Of a stretch of DNA of 64,000 nucleotides, positions 1 through 8,399 are shown piece by piece. The position numbers were made by a program, and so were the translations under genes. The notes under the pieces were generated by a model. The model worked only from the letters and a program-made list of their open reading frames with translations. It was not told the DNA's origin and did no database searches. Origin of the DNA: Flavihumibacter stibioxidans (GTDB lineage: Bacteria > Bacteroidota > Bacteroidia > Chitinophagales > Chitinophagaceae); the NCBI RefSeq assembly GCF_014332695.1, contig NZ_MBUA01000001.1, forward strand, positions 868,001-932,000. Direction: 5' to 3'. The stretch's first letter is position 1. Each line of letters begins with the position of its first letter.

Positions 1-151
1 TGCTTACCTTATCAACTGCGTCGTAGAAGATCTCAAATGCTACACTCTTCTTGCCCTGCCACATGATATTGTTGACAAAACGTGTAACCAGTTTATCGTT
101 ATACCTGGCATCGGGCGCCAGAGGTAATTTTTTGGCTTGTGCTTTCCTCAT
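1..151 (-). CDS. rpsG: 30S ribosomal protein S7, N-terminal part (partial)
   Basis: The first 50 codons of S7, the primary assembly protein of the 30S head that contacts 16S rRNA. The reverse strand from the ATG at 151 reads a start typical of S7 (MRKAQAKKLPLAPDARYND), followed by the conserved segment around LVTRFVNNIM and GKKSVAFEIFYDA. The gene runs off the left edge of the window. It lies 17 bp downstream of rpsL in the usual str-operon order, so both are probably transcribed from the rpsL promoter. Identity is secure although about two thirds of the protein is missing. Confidence 0.95.
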   Translation of the reverse strand, partial: MRKAQAKKLPLAPDARYNDKLVTRFVNNIMWQGKKSVAFEIFYDAVDKVS

Positions 152-168
152 GGGAGAACTATTTTATA

Positions 169-558
169 TTATTTTTTACCAGCTTGTTTTTTGTCTCTCT
201 TGGTACCGTATTTAGAACGGCTCTGCTTTCTGTCTTTAACACCGGCAGTATCGAGGCTACCACGAACAATGTGGTAACGTACACCCGGAAGGTCCTTCAC
301 ACGACCGCCGCGGATCAGTACGATTGAGTGCTCCTGCAGGTTGTGACCTTCACCCGGAATATAGGCGATAACCTCCACTTTGTTGGTCAAACGAACCTTA
401 GCCACTTTACGCAGGGCTGAGTTTGGTTTTTTAGGGGTCGTGGTGTACACACGGGTACAAACACCGCGACGTTGAGGGCAGGCATCCAGCGCCCTGGACT
501 TGCTTTTTGCCTTGATGATTTCTCTACCTTTTCTTACTAATTGCTGTATTGTAGGCAT
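169..558 (-). CDS. rpsL: 30S ribosomal protein S12
   Basis: S12 sits at the 30S decoding centre and affects translational accuracy. The 129-residue protein is of normal length and contains the S12 signature around [11 protein letters not shown] (Lys43 and Lys44) and the conserved GVRYHIVRG loop. The streptomycin-associated lysines are the wild-type residues. The frame stays open upstream to 612, but the family begins [11 protein letters not shown], which puts the start at 558. The near-consensus promoter at 583-613 lies inside that upstream extension and supports the shorter start. The basic C-terminal tail (rich in Lys and Gln) resembles other Bacteroidota S12 proteins. Confidence 0.97.
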   Translation of the reverse strand: MPTIQQLVRKGREIIKAKSKSRALDACPQRRGVCTRVYTTTPKKPNSALRKVAKVRLTNKVEVIAYIPGEGHNLQEHSIVLIRGGRVKDLPGVRYHIVRGSLDTAGVKDRKQSRSKYGTKRDKKQAGKK

Positions 559-582
559 TCTAACCTTTTTTATTTGGGACGG

Positions 583-613
583 CAAAGGTAAAAACCATTG
601 CCAATAAAACAAA
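583..613 (-). promoter_or_regulatory. Bacteroidota-type promoter of rpsL-rpsG
   Basis: On the minus strand TTTG (613-610) is followed after 19 nt by TACCTTTG (590-583), matching the Bacteroidota primary-sigma pattern TTTG-N17..23-TAnnTTTG. Transcription would start near 576, leaving a short leader before the rpsL ATG at 558. Confidence 0.65.
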
Positions 614-621
614 ATAAAATT

Positions 622-1686
622 CTAAACTTTAAACATCCACTGGTGAACATCGGTCTCCCTGCCTTCTCTGATGGCGGCCAATTGCTCTTTAACTGCCGTA
701 GCAACCGGGAATTTATTTATATCAAACTCCATAATGAAGTCCTTGTACCTCAACTCCTTAATAGGCGCGATAACAGCTGCTGTACCGGTACCGAAGGCCT
801 CCTGTAGCTGCCCTTTTCCGTAGGCTTCCATCAGTTCATCAATATTAATCCTTCTTTCTTCCACTTCCAGTCCCTTTTCCCGCAAAACGGTAATTACACT
901 GTCCCGGGTAACCCCAGCCAGGATGGTACCCTCCTCCAAAGATGGGGTAAACACCTTGCCATTGATGACAAAAAACACATTCATCATGCCCACTTCCTGC
1001 AACCACTTGTGCTCAAACGCATCAGTCCAGAGTACCTGGTCATATCCAATTTTCTGGGCTTCCGTTGTTGCCAGCATACTCCCTCCGTAGTTTCCTGCAT
1101 TTTTGGAAAAGCCCACCCCACCCGGTGCAGCCCTTGTATAATGCTCTTCCACCAGAATTTTCATCGGTTTGGCATAGTAGGGTCCCGTGGGGCTCAGGAT
1201 GATAAGGAACTTATACGTTTGGGACGGACGAACCCCCAGCATGTGATCTGTAGAGAACATGAAAGGGCGTATATATAAGGAATGGTCTTTAATGGCAGGT
1301 ATCCAGTTCTTGTCAAGCGCAATCAGTTTACGCATTCCTTCAATAAAGATTTCCTCAGGCACTTCCGGCATATTCATCCGGAGAGCTGATGTATTGAAAC
1401 GCCTGAAATTATCATAGGGCCTGAAAATGACCGCATTGCCGTCCTGGTCTTTGTACGCCTTAATACCTTCGAAAATCGCCTGCCCATAGTGCAGGGCTGC
1501 CAGTGAAGGTTCAAGTTCCAGGGGCTGGTAAGGCTTGATGGAAACAGATTTCCACTCGCCATCCACATAATCCGCTTCCAGCATGTGATCAGTGAAATAT
1601 TTGCCGAAGGGGAGGTTTTCAAGAACAATGTCACGGAGCTTACTGTGCTCAACTTTATGAACAGGTATATCAAAAGCTGCAATCAT
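622..1686 (-). CDS. ilvE: Branched-chain amino acid aminotransferase
   Basis: Fold-type IV PLP enzyme that interconverts Leu, Ile and Val with their 2-oxo acids, using 2-oxoglutarate and glutamate; cytosolic. The 354-residue length fits the large BCAT2-like class. The likely PLP lysine is Lys195 in SKNAGNYGGSML, and the glycine-rich FGTGTAAVIAPI segment near the C-terminus is the phosphate-binding loop. Upstream in-frame ATG 1758 would add 24 residues unlike the family, so the start is set at 1686. A TTACTTTG sequence at 1703-1710 is a plausible -7 element just upstream of that start. The gene stands alone between rpsL and a divergent hypothetical gene. Confidence 0.93.
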   Translation of the reverse strand: MIAAFDIPVHKVEHSKLRDIVLENLPFGKYFTDHMLEADYVDGEWKSVSIKPYQPLELEPSLAALHYGQAIFEGIKAYKDQDGNAVIFRPYDNFRRFNTSALRMNMPEVPEEIFIEGMRKLIALDKNWIPAIKDHSLYIRPFMFSTDHMLGVRPSQTYKFLIILSPTGPYYAKPMKILVEEHYTRAAPGGVGFSKNAGNYGGSMLATTEAQKIGYDQVLWTDAFEHKWLQEVGMMNVFFVINGKVFTPSLEEGTILAGVTRDSVITVLREKGLEVEERRINIDELMEAYGKGQLQEAFGTGTAAVIAPIKELRYKDFIMEFDINKFPVATAVKEQLAAIREGRETDVHQWMFKV

Positions 1687-1793
1687 ATTGGTACATTTGC
1701 TGCAAAGTAACAACGATTTAAGTGGGCGACCAAACTTGGTCAGCCATTTTGCTAACATTTGTTAGCTTTTTTATTTCAACCCAATTTTTCTGA

Positions 1794-2393
1794 ATGCAAC
1801 TAAACGAGATCCGGCTGTCGGATGAATTATTACAGGCATTGTACACCAGTTCACTGGTGCTTCCCGATAATACCCGGGTGAAACAGCCTGTCATGCAGCC
1901 CCTCGCGGAACATCCCGCCCCCCTGCAGGAACCTGCACCGGCTCTCCGGCAAACACCAGTGGCAGAACAACCCGAGGTCCGGCAGGGCGCCGGCCCCATT
2001 CAGTATCTGGGGAAAAATAACAGGAATTTCGTAATCCTGGTTCATTATCCCGACCAGTTGCACCTGCCTGATGACGCGTTTGAATTTCTCAGCAATGTTC
2101 TGAAAGCCTGCCAGCTGAACGCCGCAGACGTGGCCATTGTAAACCAGGCCAGCCAGTCTGCCCGCCTGCCAGACATTCAGGCACAACTCTCCCCCACTTT
2201 CCTGATCTGTTTCGGAAAGGAGGCTAAACCTGAGGACCTGCCGGATATTAACCAGCTGGTACCCGGAAACCTGCAAAACTTGAAATATATGCTGGCACCT
2301 GAACTGGATGTGTTGAAACAAAACTCCGAGGCCATAAAACCGCTGAAGAAGCAGTTGTGGGAAGGACTCAAACAAATGCTCCAAATTCAATAA
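1794..2393 (+). CDS. Conserved hypothetical protein upstream of rdgB
   Basis: A 199-residue soluble protein with no signal peptide or membrane segment. Residues 1-30 are followed by a Pro/Gln/Glu-rich linker (about 35-65), then an alpha/beta-looking domain (about 70-195) beginning NNRNFVILVHYPDQL and containing PTFLICFGKEAKPEDLP. The stop is one base before the rdgB start, so the two are very likely cotranscribed. I do not recognise the family with certainty. The size, the linker and the compact C-terminal domain are reminiscent of small replication-accessory proteins such as the DNA polymerase III psi subunit, but that is only an impression. Confidence 0.75.
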   Translation: MQLNEIRLSDELLQALYTSSLVLPDNTRVKQPVMQPLAEHPAPLQEPAPALRQTPVAEQPEVRQGAGPIQYLGKNNRNFVILVHYPDQLHLPDDAFEFLSNVLKACQLNAADVAIVNQASQSARLPDIQAQLSPTFLICFGKEAKPEDLPDINQLVPGNLQNLKYMLAPELDVLKQNSEAIKPLKKQLWEGLKQMLQIQ

Positions 2394-2394
2394 G

Positions 2395-2979
2395 ATGGAA
2401 TTGATTTTTGCCACCAATAACCCCAATAAGGTAAAGGAGATTCAGCACATCCTGCCTGCAGGAATCAAGGTAGTTTCACTGAAAGAGGGCGGCATCAATA
2501 TAGATATTCCGGAGCCCCATGATACCCTGCAGGCTAATGCTTCTGAAAAATCCTCCGTCATTCACAGGCTGACCGGAAAGGATTGTTTCAGCGAAGACAC
2601 AGGGCTGGAAGTAACAGCTCTTAACGGAGCCCCGGGTGTAAAATCTGCCCGTTACGCCGGGGAAAATGCATCGAACGAACAGAATATCGGGAAACTGCTG
2701 GAAGAGATGAATACCCTTTCGGATCGCCGGGCTCGTTTCAGAACGGTCATTTCCTTAATTTTAGCCGGCCGGGAATATTTTTTTGAAGGGATCTGCAATG
2801 GAACCATTAGCCGGGAGCCTGCCGGTACAAATGGTTTCGGTTACGATCCGGTCTTTATCCCCGACGGAAGCCAGCGGACATTCGGCGAGATGAGCCTGGA
2901 AGAAAAAAAAGCTTTCAGTCACCGGCGCAAAGCCACCGATCAATTGGTGGATTTTTTACTAAGTCAGGCAACCATATGA
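2395..2979 (+). CDS. rdgB: XTP/dITP diphosphatase (non-canonical purine NTP pyrophosphatase)
   Basis: House-cleaning enzyme that hydrolyses dITP, dXTP, ITP and XTP to monophosphates and keeps deaminated purines out of nucleic acids. The 194-residue protein starts with the family motif FATNNPNKVKEI, carries the SEDTGLEV metal and catalytic segment near residue 65, and has the C-terminal GYDPVF and KKAFSHRRKA substrate-binding motifs. It follows the hypothetical gene by one base, and its stop codon overlaps the start of the ECF sigma gene, so the three or four genes form one transcription unit. Confidence 0.95.
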   Translation: MELIFATNNPNKVKEIQHILPAGIKVVSLKEGGINIDIPEPHDTLQANASEKSSVIHRLTGKDCFSEDTGLEVTALNGAPGVKSARYAGENASNEQNIGKLLEEMNTLSDRRARFRTVISLILAGREYFFEGICNGTISREPAGTNGFGYDPVFIPDGSQRTFGEMSLEEKKAFSHRRKATDQLVDFLLSQATI

Positions 2980-3518
2980 TGAACGATAGCGACTTAATCA
3001 AAGGAAGTATAGATGGCGACCCAAGGATGCAGGAAGCATTGTACCAGAAGTATGCACCCAAAATGTATGCGGTCTGCCTGCGCTATGCAGGAAACAATGA
3101 CGATGCCAAGGACCTGTTGCAGGAAGGTTTTATCAAGGTTTTCAGGAACCTGGATAAATTCAGGAATGAAGGTTCCTTTGAGGGTTGGCTGAGAAGGGTA
3201 TTTGTGAATACATCCATTGAACAATATCGTCGGAAAGTTCATCTGAACAGCATTTCAGAGCAGGAAGAAAAAGGAATTGAAGATGCATCCGTATCTGTGC
3301 TGGACCAACTGGCTGAAAGGGATATCATCCGGTTGGTGCAGGAATTATCGCCCGGTTATCGTGCGGTGTTCAACCTTTACGTGATTGAAGGTTACTCGCA
3401 CAAGGAAATCGGTGAAATGTTGCAGATCAGCGAGGGTACCAGCAAATCGCAACTGGCAAGGGCCAAGGCCATCCTGCAGAAGAAAGTGGCTGAATTTTTA
3501 GGAGAAAAAAGAAAATAA
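2976..3518 (+). CDS. ECF-type RNA polymerase sigma factor
   Basis: A 180-residue sigma-70 family protein with only regions 2 and 4. Region 2 (about 10-80) contains the DAKDLLQEGFIKVFRN helix for core binding and -10 recognition. Region 4 (about 110-170) contains the helix-turn-helix around YSHKEIGEMLQISEGTSKS. The start overlaps the rdgB stop as ATGATGA, so either of two adjacent ATGs (2976 or 2979) could be used. The next gene encodes a membrane protein that is probably its anti-sigma factor. It belongs to the large group of Bacteroidota ECF factors whose regulons cannot be predicted from sequence alone. Confidence 0.92.
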   Translation: MMNDSDLIKGSIDGDPRMQEALYQKYAPKMYAVCLRYAGNNDDAKDLLQEGFIKVFRNLDKFRNEGSFEGWLRRVFVNTSIEQYRRKVHLNSISEQEEKGIEDASVSVLDQLAERDIIRLVQELSPGYRAVFNLYVIEGYSHKEIGEMLQISEGTSKSQLARAKAILQKKVAEFLGEKRK

Positions 3519-3528
3519 CCGCCAACTG

Positions 3529-4389
3529 ATGACCGATCCGTTACGCAACAAATTAAGTAATTGGGAAACGCCACCACCATCTGGGGCCTGGGAAAACATT
3601 TCCCGGGAGGTTTCAGAATACCGTGCGGAAAAATCTCTTTCAGAAAGGCTGCTGGCCGCTGAAAATGCTATACCCGCCGATTCCTGGCAGGCTATCGCTC
3701 AAAGTCTTTCCACCGGAACAACTATCCTTCAGCAGACACCAGTTTTCCGGCCTCCGATACCAATACGCCCCTTATACCCTTATCTCATCCGCTATGGAGC
3801 CGCTGCCATTGTGATCGGTTTCCTGGCCTGGGTATTGGTTGACAACCCATTTCGGGAGCCGGAATCAATAACCACTTCAATCATTCCCGCCCAAAATACC
3901 GTAACCGAAAAACCACTTGCGGCTTCGCCGGAAACACCATCCAACAGTCAGGACGATATTCCATCCGGGAAAGTCCCCCTGGCGTTAAATTCAGTTGGTT
4001 CCGGTCTTTCAGAAAAAAGAAATTTTCTGAAACGGGAACCCAAACACGCGGTGGTCCGCCCCCGATATGCCGTAAACGTCCAAACACCCCGGAGCCAGGT
4101 ACTCCCGAAAAAAGCACCAGCCTCGGGCATTCAGTCCCTTCCAGTGCAAAACCGGGATCCGAGGTATATCCTGGTTGCAGACCAGAATGGCAGCCCGGTA
4201 AAACTATCAGCAAAGTTTGCTCCGCTGTATTACCATCTCTCCAACCCCGGCTCATCAAACCCAACAGGAACACCCCCTGCCATCATGGACAAACTGGAAC
4301 AAATGATCCTGAGAAGTCAGTATATACCGGAACCGACCAACCTGTTTGACCTGCTTAGGTTAAGGGATATCCTGCAACAGGAAAAATGA
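3529..4389 (+). CDS. Probable membrane-anchored anti-sigma factor
   Basis: A 286-residue protein. The N-terminal cytoplasmic part (about 1-80) is rich in Trp, Ser and Glu and contains two similar units, each with a Trp-centred helix (PSGAWENISREV and PADSWQAIAQSL). One transmembrane segment follows at about 85-105, then a Pro-rich presumably periplasmic region and a conserved-looking C-terminal block ending in LRLRDILQQEK. It begins 10 bp after the ECF sigma gene. The single-pass topology and this position suggest it restrains that sigma factor. No canonical zinc-binding anti-sigma motif (HxxxCxxC) is present, so the function is inferred from context. Confidence 0.7.
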   Translation: MTDPLRNKLSNWETPPPSGAWENISREVSEYRAEKSLSERLLAAENAIPADSWQAIAQSLSTGTTILQQTPVFRPPIPIRPLYPYLIRYGAAAIVIGFLAWVLVDNPFREPESITTSIIPAQNTVTEKPLAASPETPSNSQDDIPSGKVPLALNSVGSGLSEKRNFLKREPKHAVVRPRYAVNVQTPRSQVLPKKAPASGIQSLPVQNRDPRYILVADQNGSPVKLSAKFAPLYYHLSNPGSSNPTGTPPAIMDKLEQMILRSQYIPEPTNLFDLLRLRDILQQEK

Positions 4390-4411
4390 GCACTTTTATA
4401 AATGAATAATA

Positions 4412-4882
4412 ATGGCAAGGATCAGGTTAGATATTCCGGCTGATTTCAACTTTACAACCCGCATACCCGTAAGGATAACCGACCTGAATTATGGTGGACA
4501 CGTAGGCAATGACACCATACTGACGCTTATACATGAAGCCAGGATGCAGTTCCTGCAACAAGCCGGCTATAGCGAACTTGATCTTGCCGGTGCAGCCCTG
4601 ATAATGGGCGATGTAGCCATTGAATTTAAACACGAAATGTTTTATGGCGACCACCTGGAAGTAAGTGTGGCGGCGGGAGATTTCTCAAGGGTGGGTTTTG
4701 ACCTGTATTACAAACTTGAAAAAGTTACCGGTGACCGGCGCGTACTCATTGCACAGGCAAAAACCGGTATGGTCTGCTTCAACTACCAGTTGAGGAAAGT
4801 TGTTGCCATTCCCTCCGGCGTTCCTGAAAAACTTGCTCTCCTTCAAGCAACCACCAGCCACCAACCACCCACATTCAATTAG
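4412..4882 (+). CDS. Acyl-CoA thioesterase, hotdog fold (4HBT-like)
   Basis: A 156-residue single-domain hotdog protein expected to hydrolyse an acyl-CoA thioester in the cytosol. It shows the typical opening beta strand and helix motif (ITDLNYGGHVGND, with the D-N-GH pattern in the active-site helix region), then HEARMQFLQ, and a C-terminal strand pair ending MVCFNYQLRKVVAIP. The substrate is not predictable. It lies 22 bp after the anti-sigma gene and may be the last gene of that run. Its stop overlaps the convergent aroE stop by 4 bp. Confidence 0.85.
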   Translation: MARIRLDIPADFNFTTRIPVRITDLNYGGHVGNDTILTLIHEARMQFLQQAGYSELDLAGAALIMGDVAIEFKHEMFYGDHLEVSVAAGDFSRVGFDLYYKLEKVTGDRRVLIAQAKTGMVCFNYQLRKVVAIPSGVPEKLALLQATTSHQPPTFN

Positions 4883-5622
4883 TAGTTATCGTCATTCCAT
4901 ATCCTCCACCCTTCTTCAGCCTGGATTAATAACATATCATGCCCGTTTTCTATAACGGCACCCTTTGCTTTACCCATAGACAGGAAACGGGTTTCTGGCG
5001 GATTATAGACCAGGTCGTAGAGGTAGTGATCTTTTCCGATATGGGAATAATCCATGGGGGGCATTTCATTTTCATTTGGGTGCATCCCCAGTGGCGTTGT
5101 GTTGATCCAGAGTCGGGTATTGCTGAGTTGTTCCTTTGTAAGGGATGAGTAATCAAGGATCCCTTTCTCCGCATCGGCCCTGCGGCTTATAACGGTGAAG
5201 GGTATATGTAGTTTTTCAAGTACATACTGAACTGCTTTGGAAGCGCCGCCAGTACCCAGGACAAAAGCACGATCGTGCCTGGGCTGAAGGTATTTGCGCA
5301 GTGACAGTTCAAATCCCGTTACATCGGTGTTATAACCAATCAGTTTCCCGTTTTTAATTTTAATGCAGTTGCAGGCTCCGATAGCTTTCACTACAGGGGA
5401 AAGTTCATCCAGAAATGGAATTACTTTTTCCTTATAAGGAATGGTAACATTCAGCCCTTCGAGCAAGGGATGATTTTCCAGCAAGGCAGGAAATTCATCT
5501 ATTGATGCGATGGGGAAATTTTCATATACGGCCCCGATGCCTTCCTTTTCAAATTTGGCACTGAAATAACCTTTCGAAAAAGAATGGCCCAGGGGGTAAC
5601 CAATCAGCCCGAACAGCCGCAT
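4879..5622 (-). CDS. aroE: Shikimate dehydrogenase
   Basis: NADPH-dependent reduction of 3-dehydroshikimate to shikimate, the fourth step of the shikimate pathway. The 247-residue protein has the N-terminal shikimate-binding motif (GLIGYPLGHSFSK), the catalytic Lys and Asp pattern around NVTIPYKEKVIPFLD and NTDVTGFE, and a nucleotide-binding GTGGASKAV loop near residue 125. The start at 5622 shares its A with the comA stop (TGATG), so translation of the two is probably coupled. At 247 residues it is somewhat shorter than the ~270 of the E. coli enzyme, which is normal in Bacteroidota. Confidence 0.95.
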   Translation of the reverse strand: MRLFGLIGYPLGHSFSKGYFSAKFEKEGIGAVYENFPIASIDEFPALLENHPLLEGLNVTIPYKEKVIPFLDELSPVVKAIGACNCIKIKNGKLIGYNTDVTGFELSLRKYLQPRHDRAFVLGTGGASKAVQYVLEKLHIPFTVISRRADAEKGILDYSSLTKEQLSNTRLWINTTPLGMHPNENEMPPMDYSHIGKDHYLYDLVYNPPETRFLSMGKAKGAVIENGHDMLLIQAEEGWRIWNDDNY

Positions 5623-6392
5623 CAGGCGTTTTCTTTGTTGAGGAACATATGGAAAGTATCACCTCGCAGTCCAACCCGCATCGCCTCCAGTGATAGCATT
5701 TCAGAAGGGGCAATATTACCGAGGTTCACATTACAGCCGATCAGTTCGATGAAGTAAAGCTGTTGTGCTTTCTGCGGAGCTTCCCAGATAATTTTTTCTT
5801 CCGGGATCTGGGTCAGGATTTCCTGTACCAAACCTTCCCTTACCTCACCGCTGCCCCTGTAGATGCCGACATTTCCTGCCTCACGGGCTTCGGCGATCAC
5901 ATAGGTAGAGCCGGCTTCCAGTTCCGCACGCATCAGTTCGATCCATTTGTAGGGAGGAATGATATGGGCCGCATCCTTGCTTCCGACTTCACTCAGCACG
6001 GTTCCATGCTTGGTCAGTTTTTCAATATAGCCGCATTTTTCGGCATGCGGTATGGTGATGGAACCATCGCTTACCTCCATCATGGAAATGCCATAATCCT
6101 TGCAGACACTGATATAATCTTCAAACTGGTTGCGGATGAGAAAGGCTTCAAAAAGGGTACCGCCAAAATAAACAGGAATATCATAAGCACGATACACCTC
6201 CAGTTTTTCACGCAGGTTGGGGGTGACATAAGATGTTCCGAAACCTAGTTTTACAATATCAACATGCGGGTGCGCCACACTTAGGAAATTCTTACTCTCT
6301 TCGATACTCAGGCCCTTATCCATTACCATGGTAATGCCATTCCTGCGAGGTTTTTTAACCCTGTCAGGAATTTGTGTTAAGTTGAAATTCAT
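5622..6392 (-). CDS. comA: Phosphosulfolactate synthase (ComA family)
   Basis: Mg2+-dependent TIM-barrel enzyme that adds sulfite to phosphoenolpyruvate to give (R)-2-phospho-3-sulfolactate. It was first described in archaeal coenzyme M synthesis and, as YitD, in Bacillus spore sulfolactate production. The 256-residue protein carries family blocks GITMVMDKGLS, DIVKLGFGTSYV, VYFGGTLFEAF and MEVSDGSITIP, and later VIAEAREAGNVGIY. The upstream ATG at 6410 would add six residues; the family start MNFxLTQIPxR supports 6392. It precedes and is translationally coupled to aroE. In Bacteroidota the product might feed sulfonolipid (cysteate) synthesis, but that is inference. Confidence 0.88.
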   Translation of the reverse strand: MNFNLTQIPDRVKKPRRNGITMVMDKGLSIEESKNFLSVAHPHVDIVKLGFGTSYVTPNLREKLEVYRAYDIPVYFGGTLFEAFLIRNQFEDYISVCKDYGISMMEVSDGSITIPHAEKCGYIEKLTKHGTVLSEVGSKDAAHIIPPYKWIELMRAELEAGSTYVIAEAREAGNVGIYRGSGEVREGLVQEILTQIPEEKIIWEAPQKAQQLYFIELIGCNVNLGNIAPSEMLSLEAMRVGLRGDTFHMFLNKENA

Positions 6393-6442
6393 GTAGTTGC
6401 TGTTTAACAAATGCCGCGCAAAAATAGTAAACCGTGGGCATA

Positions 6443-7864
6443 TTATGCCTTTCCGGCTTTCCGGTTCCTGGCAATTACATCAACTACCAGCTGATTTTGC
6501 AGGATGGCGGGATAAAGAGCAACAAATTCCCGAAGCAGTCTGGGCGCCTTTTGCAGGGCCCTTTCCAGGAAAATCAGGCCTTCCTTTGACTTGCCCAGGG
6601 CCAGCAGGATGGCGCTTTTATAATAAAGAAAAAGTGGCTTCCTTTCCGTATGTTCCAATGCGGCTTCAGCCTGCTCCAGCGCCTCTTCATAAAATGCGCC
6701 TACGTACAGGCACCTGATCAATGCCTCCCATCCGCTGCTGTTTCGCGGCCTCGCTCTTACCACATTGGAGAAATAAAAAATGGCATCTCTGGTTTCCCCG
6801 AGGTGAATCTTGCATTCACCCATCGCCAGGTTAAATTCAGGCACAGATTTATGTATCTGCATGGCTGTTTCAAGCTGCTTCACAGCCTGTGACCACTGTT
6901 CCTCATTGATATAGGTGCAGGCAATTTTATAGTACAACTTGCTGTCATCGGGATTCAGGTGCACTGCCTTCCTGTAATAAATCCTTGCCTGGGCATAATT
7001 TTTTAGCCGGTCATAACAGTGACCAATAGCCTCATAAATAACATCTTCCGGACGGCTCAGTTCCAGCACCTTTTCAAGCACTTCAATAGCATCCCTGAAC
7101 TTGCGCAGGCGGATATATGCATCACCCATATTGCGGTACGCAAAGTCGAATTTCTCGTCTATTGTGATGGCGAATTTATAGGCATCTATGGCTTTTTCAT
7201 AGAGTTTCAGTCCCTGGAATGCCGCAGCCAGGTTGAACCAGGCAAGTTCATTGTAAGGATGATCCTCCAGTATCTGCTGATGAAGCCGGATACTCTCCTC
7301 ATTACGGCCGGTAAAATCTGTCCAGAAACAGATTTTATACAGCGCTTCTTCGTTTGTGGGTTCTTCCTCCAGTATCAGTTTGAGGCAATCAAATATTTTA
7401 TCAAATTCCTCATAATCATCGTATACATCGGCCAGTTCAAATAATAAATCAATCCGTTCCTCTCCCTCAAAAAAGGTCAGGGCCTGCTGAAGTAAGGCAA
7501 TGGCTTTATCCTGCTGATCCAGGGCCAGGAAGGCATCTGTACGTAAGATATAAAGATCGATGTCGGTACTGTCCAGCAACTCGGCCAGGTCTAGCATATC
7601 CAGTGCATCCTGGTATTTCCTGGTCGCTATCAGGATATCAGCCTTGCGCAACAGCAGGGAGGCAGAATAAGGAAATTGTTCAACGGCCATGTCACAGGCT
7701 TCCTGGGCCTGGCCAAGGTCTTCCTTATCATCATAATAATTTATGATTTTTTCAAACGACTCTTCATCCAAAAAGGGGTAAGAACGGCCGGTTTTCCTGT
7801 CGTTATAAAGCCTCAGCAACTCCTCCATATCCTCATTATCCTGGCGAAAGGGGTATTCTTTCAT
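6443..7864 (-). CDS. Tetratricopeptide repeat protein
   Basis: A 473-residue soluble protein built almost entirely of TPR helices from about residue 30 onward, with recognisable repeat cores such as PYNELAWFNLAAAFQGLKLYE and KFDFAYRNMGDAYIRLRKF. No signal peptide or transmembrane segment is seen, so it is probably a cytoplasmic scaffold. It is widely conserved in Bacteroidota by appearance, but no specific role can be read from the sequence. It is the only gene on its strand before the comA-aroE pair (50 bp downstream) and is transcribed away from the 8009 gene. Confidence 0.88.
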   Translation of the reverse strand: MKEYPFRQDNEDMEELLRLYNDRKTGRSYPFLDEESFEKIINYYDDKEDLGQAQEACDMAVEQFPYSASLLLRKADILIATRKYQDALDMLDLAELLDSTDIDLYILRTDAFLALDQQDKAIALLQQALTFFEGEERIDLLFELADVYDDYEEFDKIFDCLKLILEEEPTNEEALYKICFWTDFTGRNEESIRLHQQILEDHPYNELAWFNLAAAFQGLKLYEKAIDAYKFAITIDEKFDFAYRNMGDAYIRLRKFRDAIEVLEKVLELSRPEDVIYEAIGHCYDRLKNYAQARIYYRKAVHLNPDDSKLYYKIACTYINEEQWSQAVKQLETAMQIHKSVPEFNLAMGECKIHLGETRDAIFYFSNVVRARPRNSSGWEALIRCLYVGAFYEEALEQAEAALEHTERKPLFLYYKSAILLALGKSKEGLIFLERALQKAPRLLREFVALYPAILQNQLVVDVIARNRKAGKA

Positions 7865-8008
7865 TTACTATAGGTTATTCTAATTTAGCTTAAACAGAAA
7901 AAATTGCCAAGTTTTTGTAACAAATTTTACCCCCATGCGTTAATATCATATTAAAGTTTGTGATAAACGGTTTCTGAATTAGCAAATAATTTGTTTATTT
8001 TTGTGCTG

Positions 8009-8392
8009 ATGTTAAGAAAACTCCATACAAGAATTGCCAGGCATACGCTGAAACTGTTGGTTGCAACGGTGATGCTGGGTTTTGCCGGGCTGGCATTTGC
8101 CAGTATGGGAGGTGAAAAGAGAGCTAAAAAGAGCAACAAGGTTGTGACAGATTTTGTTCCGATCAAAACCAGCAATGGCTTCACCCTGAAAGCTGGTCCT
8201 GCCTACAAAGGGAGTATTACACTCAACCAGCATAAATCATCTTCACCATTTTCTTTCAATACCCTGGTTACCTACCAGAAGGGTAATACAACTTATATCA
8301 TGCCATATAACAACAGGGTTTCTATTGGCAAAACCACCAATAATTGCAACAATATGCAATTACTCCGTCTAAAGGTTCGAATGCATAAATAG
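8009..8392 (+). CDS. Small secreted hypothetical protein
   Basis: A 127-residue protein with a hydrophobic signal-like segment (about residues 14-32, LKLLVATVMLGFAGLAFAS) followed by a Lys-rich stretch and a beta-rich tail (FTLKAGPAYKGSITLNQ and related). Probably exported to the periplasm or surface. The ATG at 8009 is preferred over the TTG at 7991 because the signal peptide then begins MLRKLHTRIARH. A TATTTTTG box (7996-8003) lies immediately before the ATG; if it is the -7 element the message would be almost leaderless, so the promoter may be elsewhere. It converges with the next gene 8 bp away. Function unknown. Confidence 0.65.
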   Translation: MLRKLHTRIARHTLKLLVATVMLGFAGLAFASMGGEKRAKKSNKVVTDFVPIKTSNGFTLKAGPAYKGSITLNQHKSSSPFSFNTLVTYQKGNTTYIMPYNNRVSIGKTTNNCNNMQLLRLKVRMHK

Positions 8393-8399
8393 TCCGGCT

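Noticed and set aside
7996-8003. TATTTTTG as a firm promoter for the gene at 8009
   Set aside because: It would give a nearly leaderless message and has no TTTG at a suitable distance; mentioned only as a possibility.
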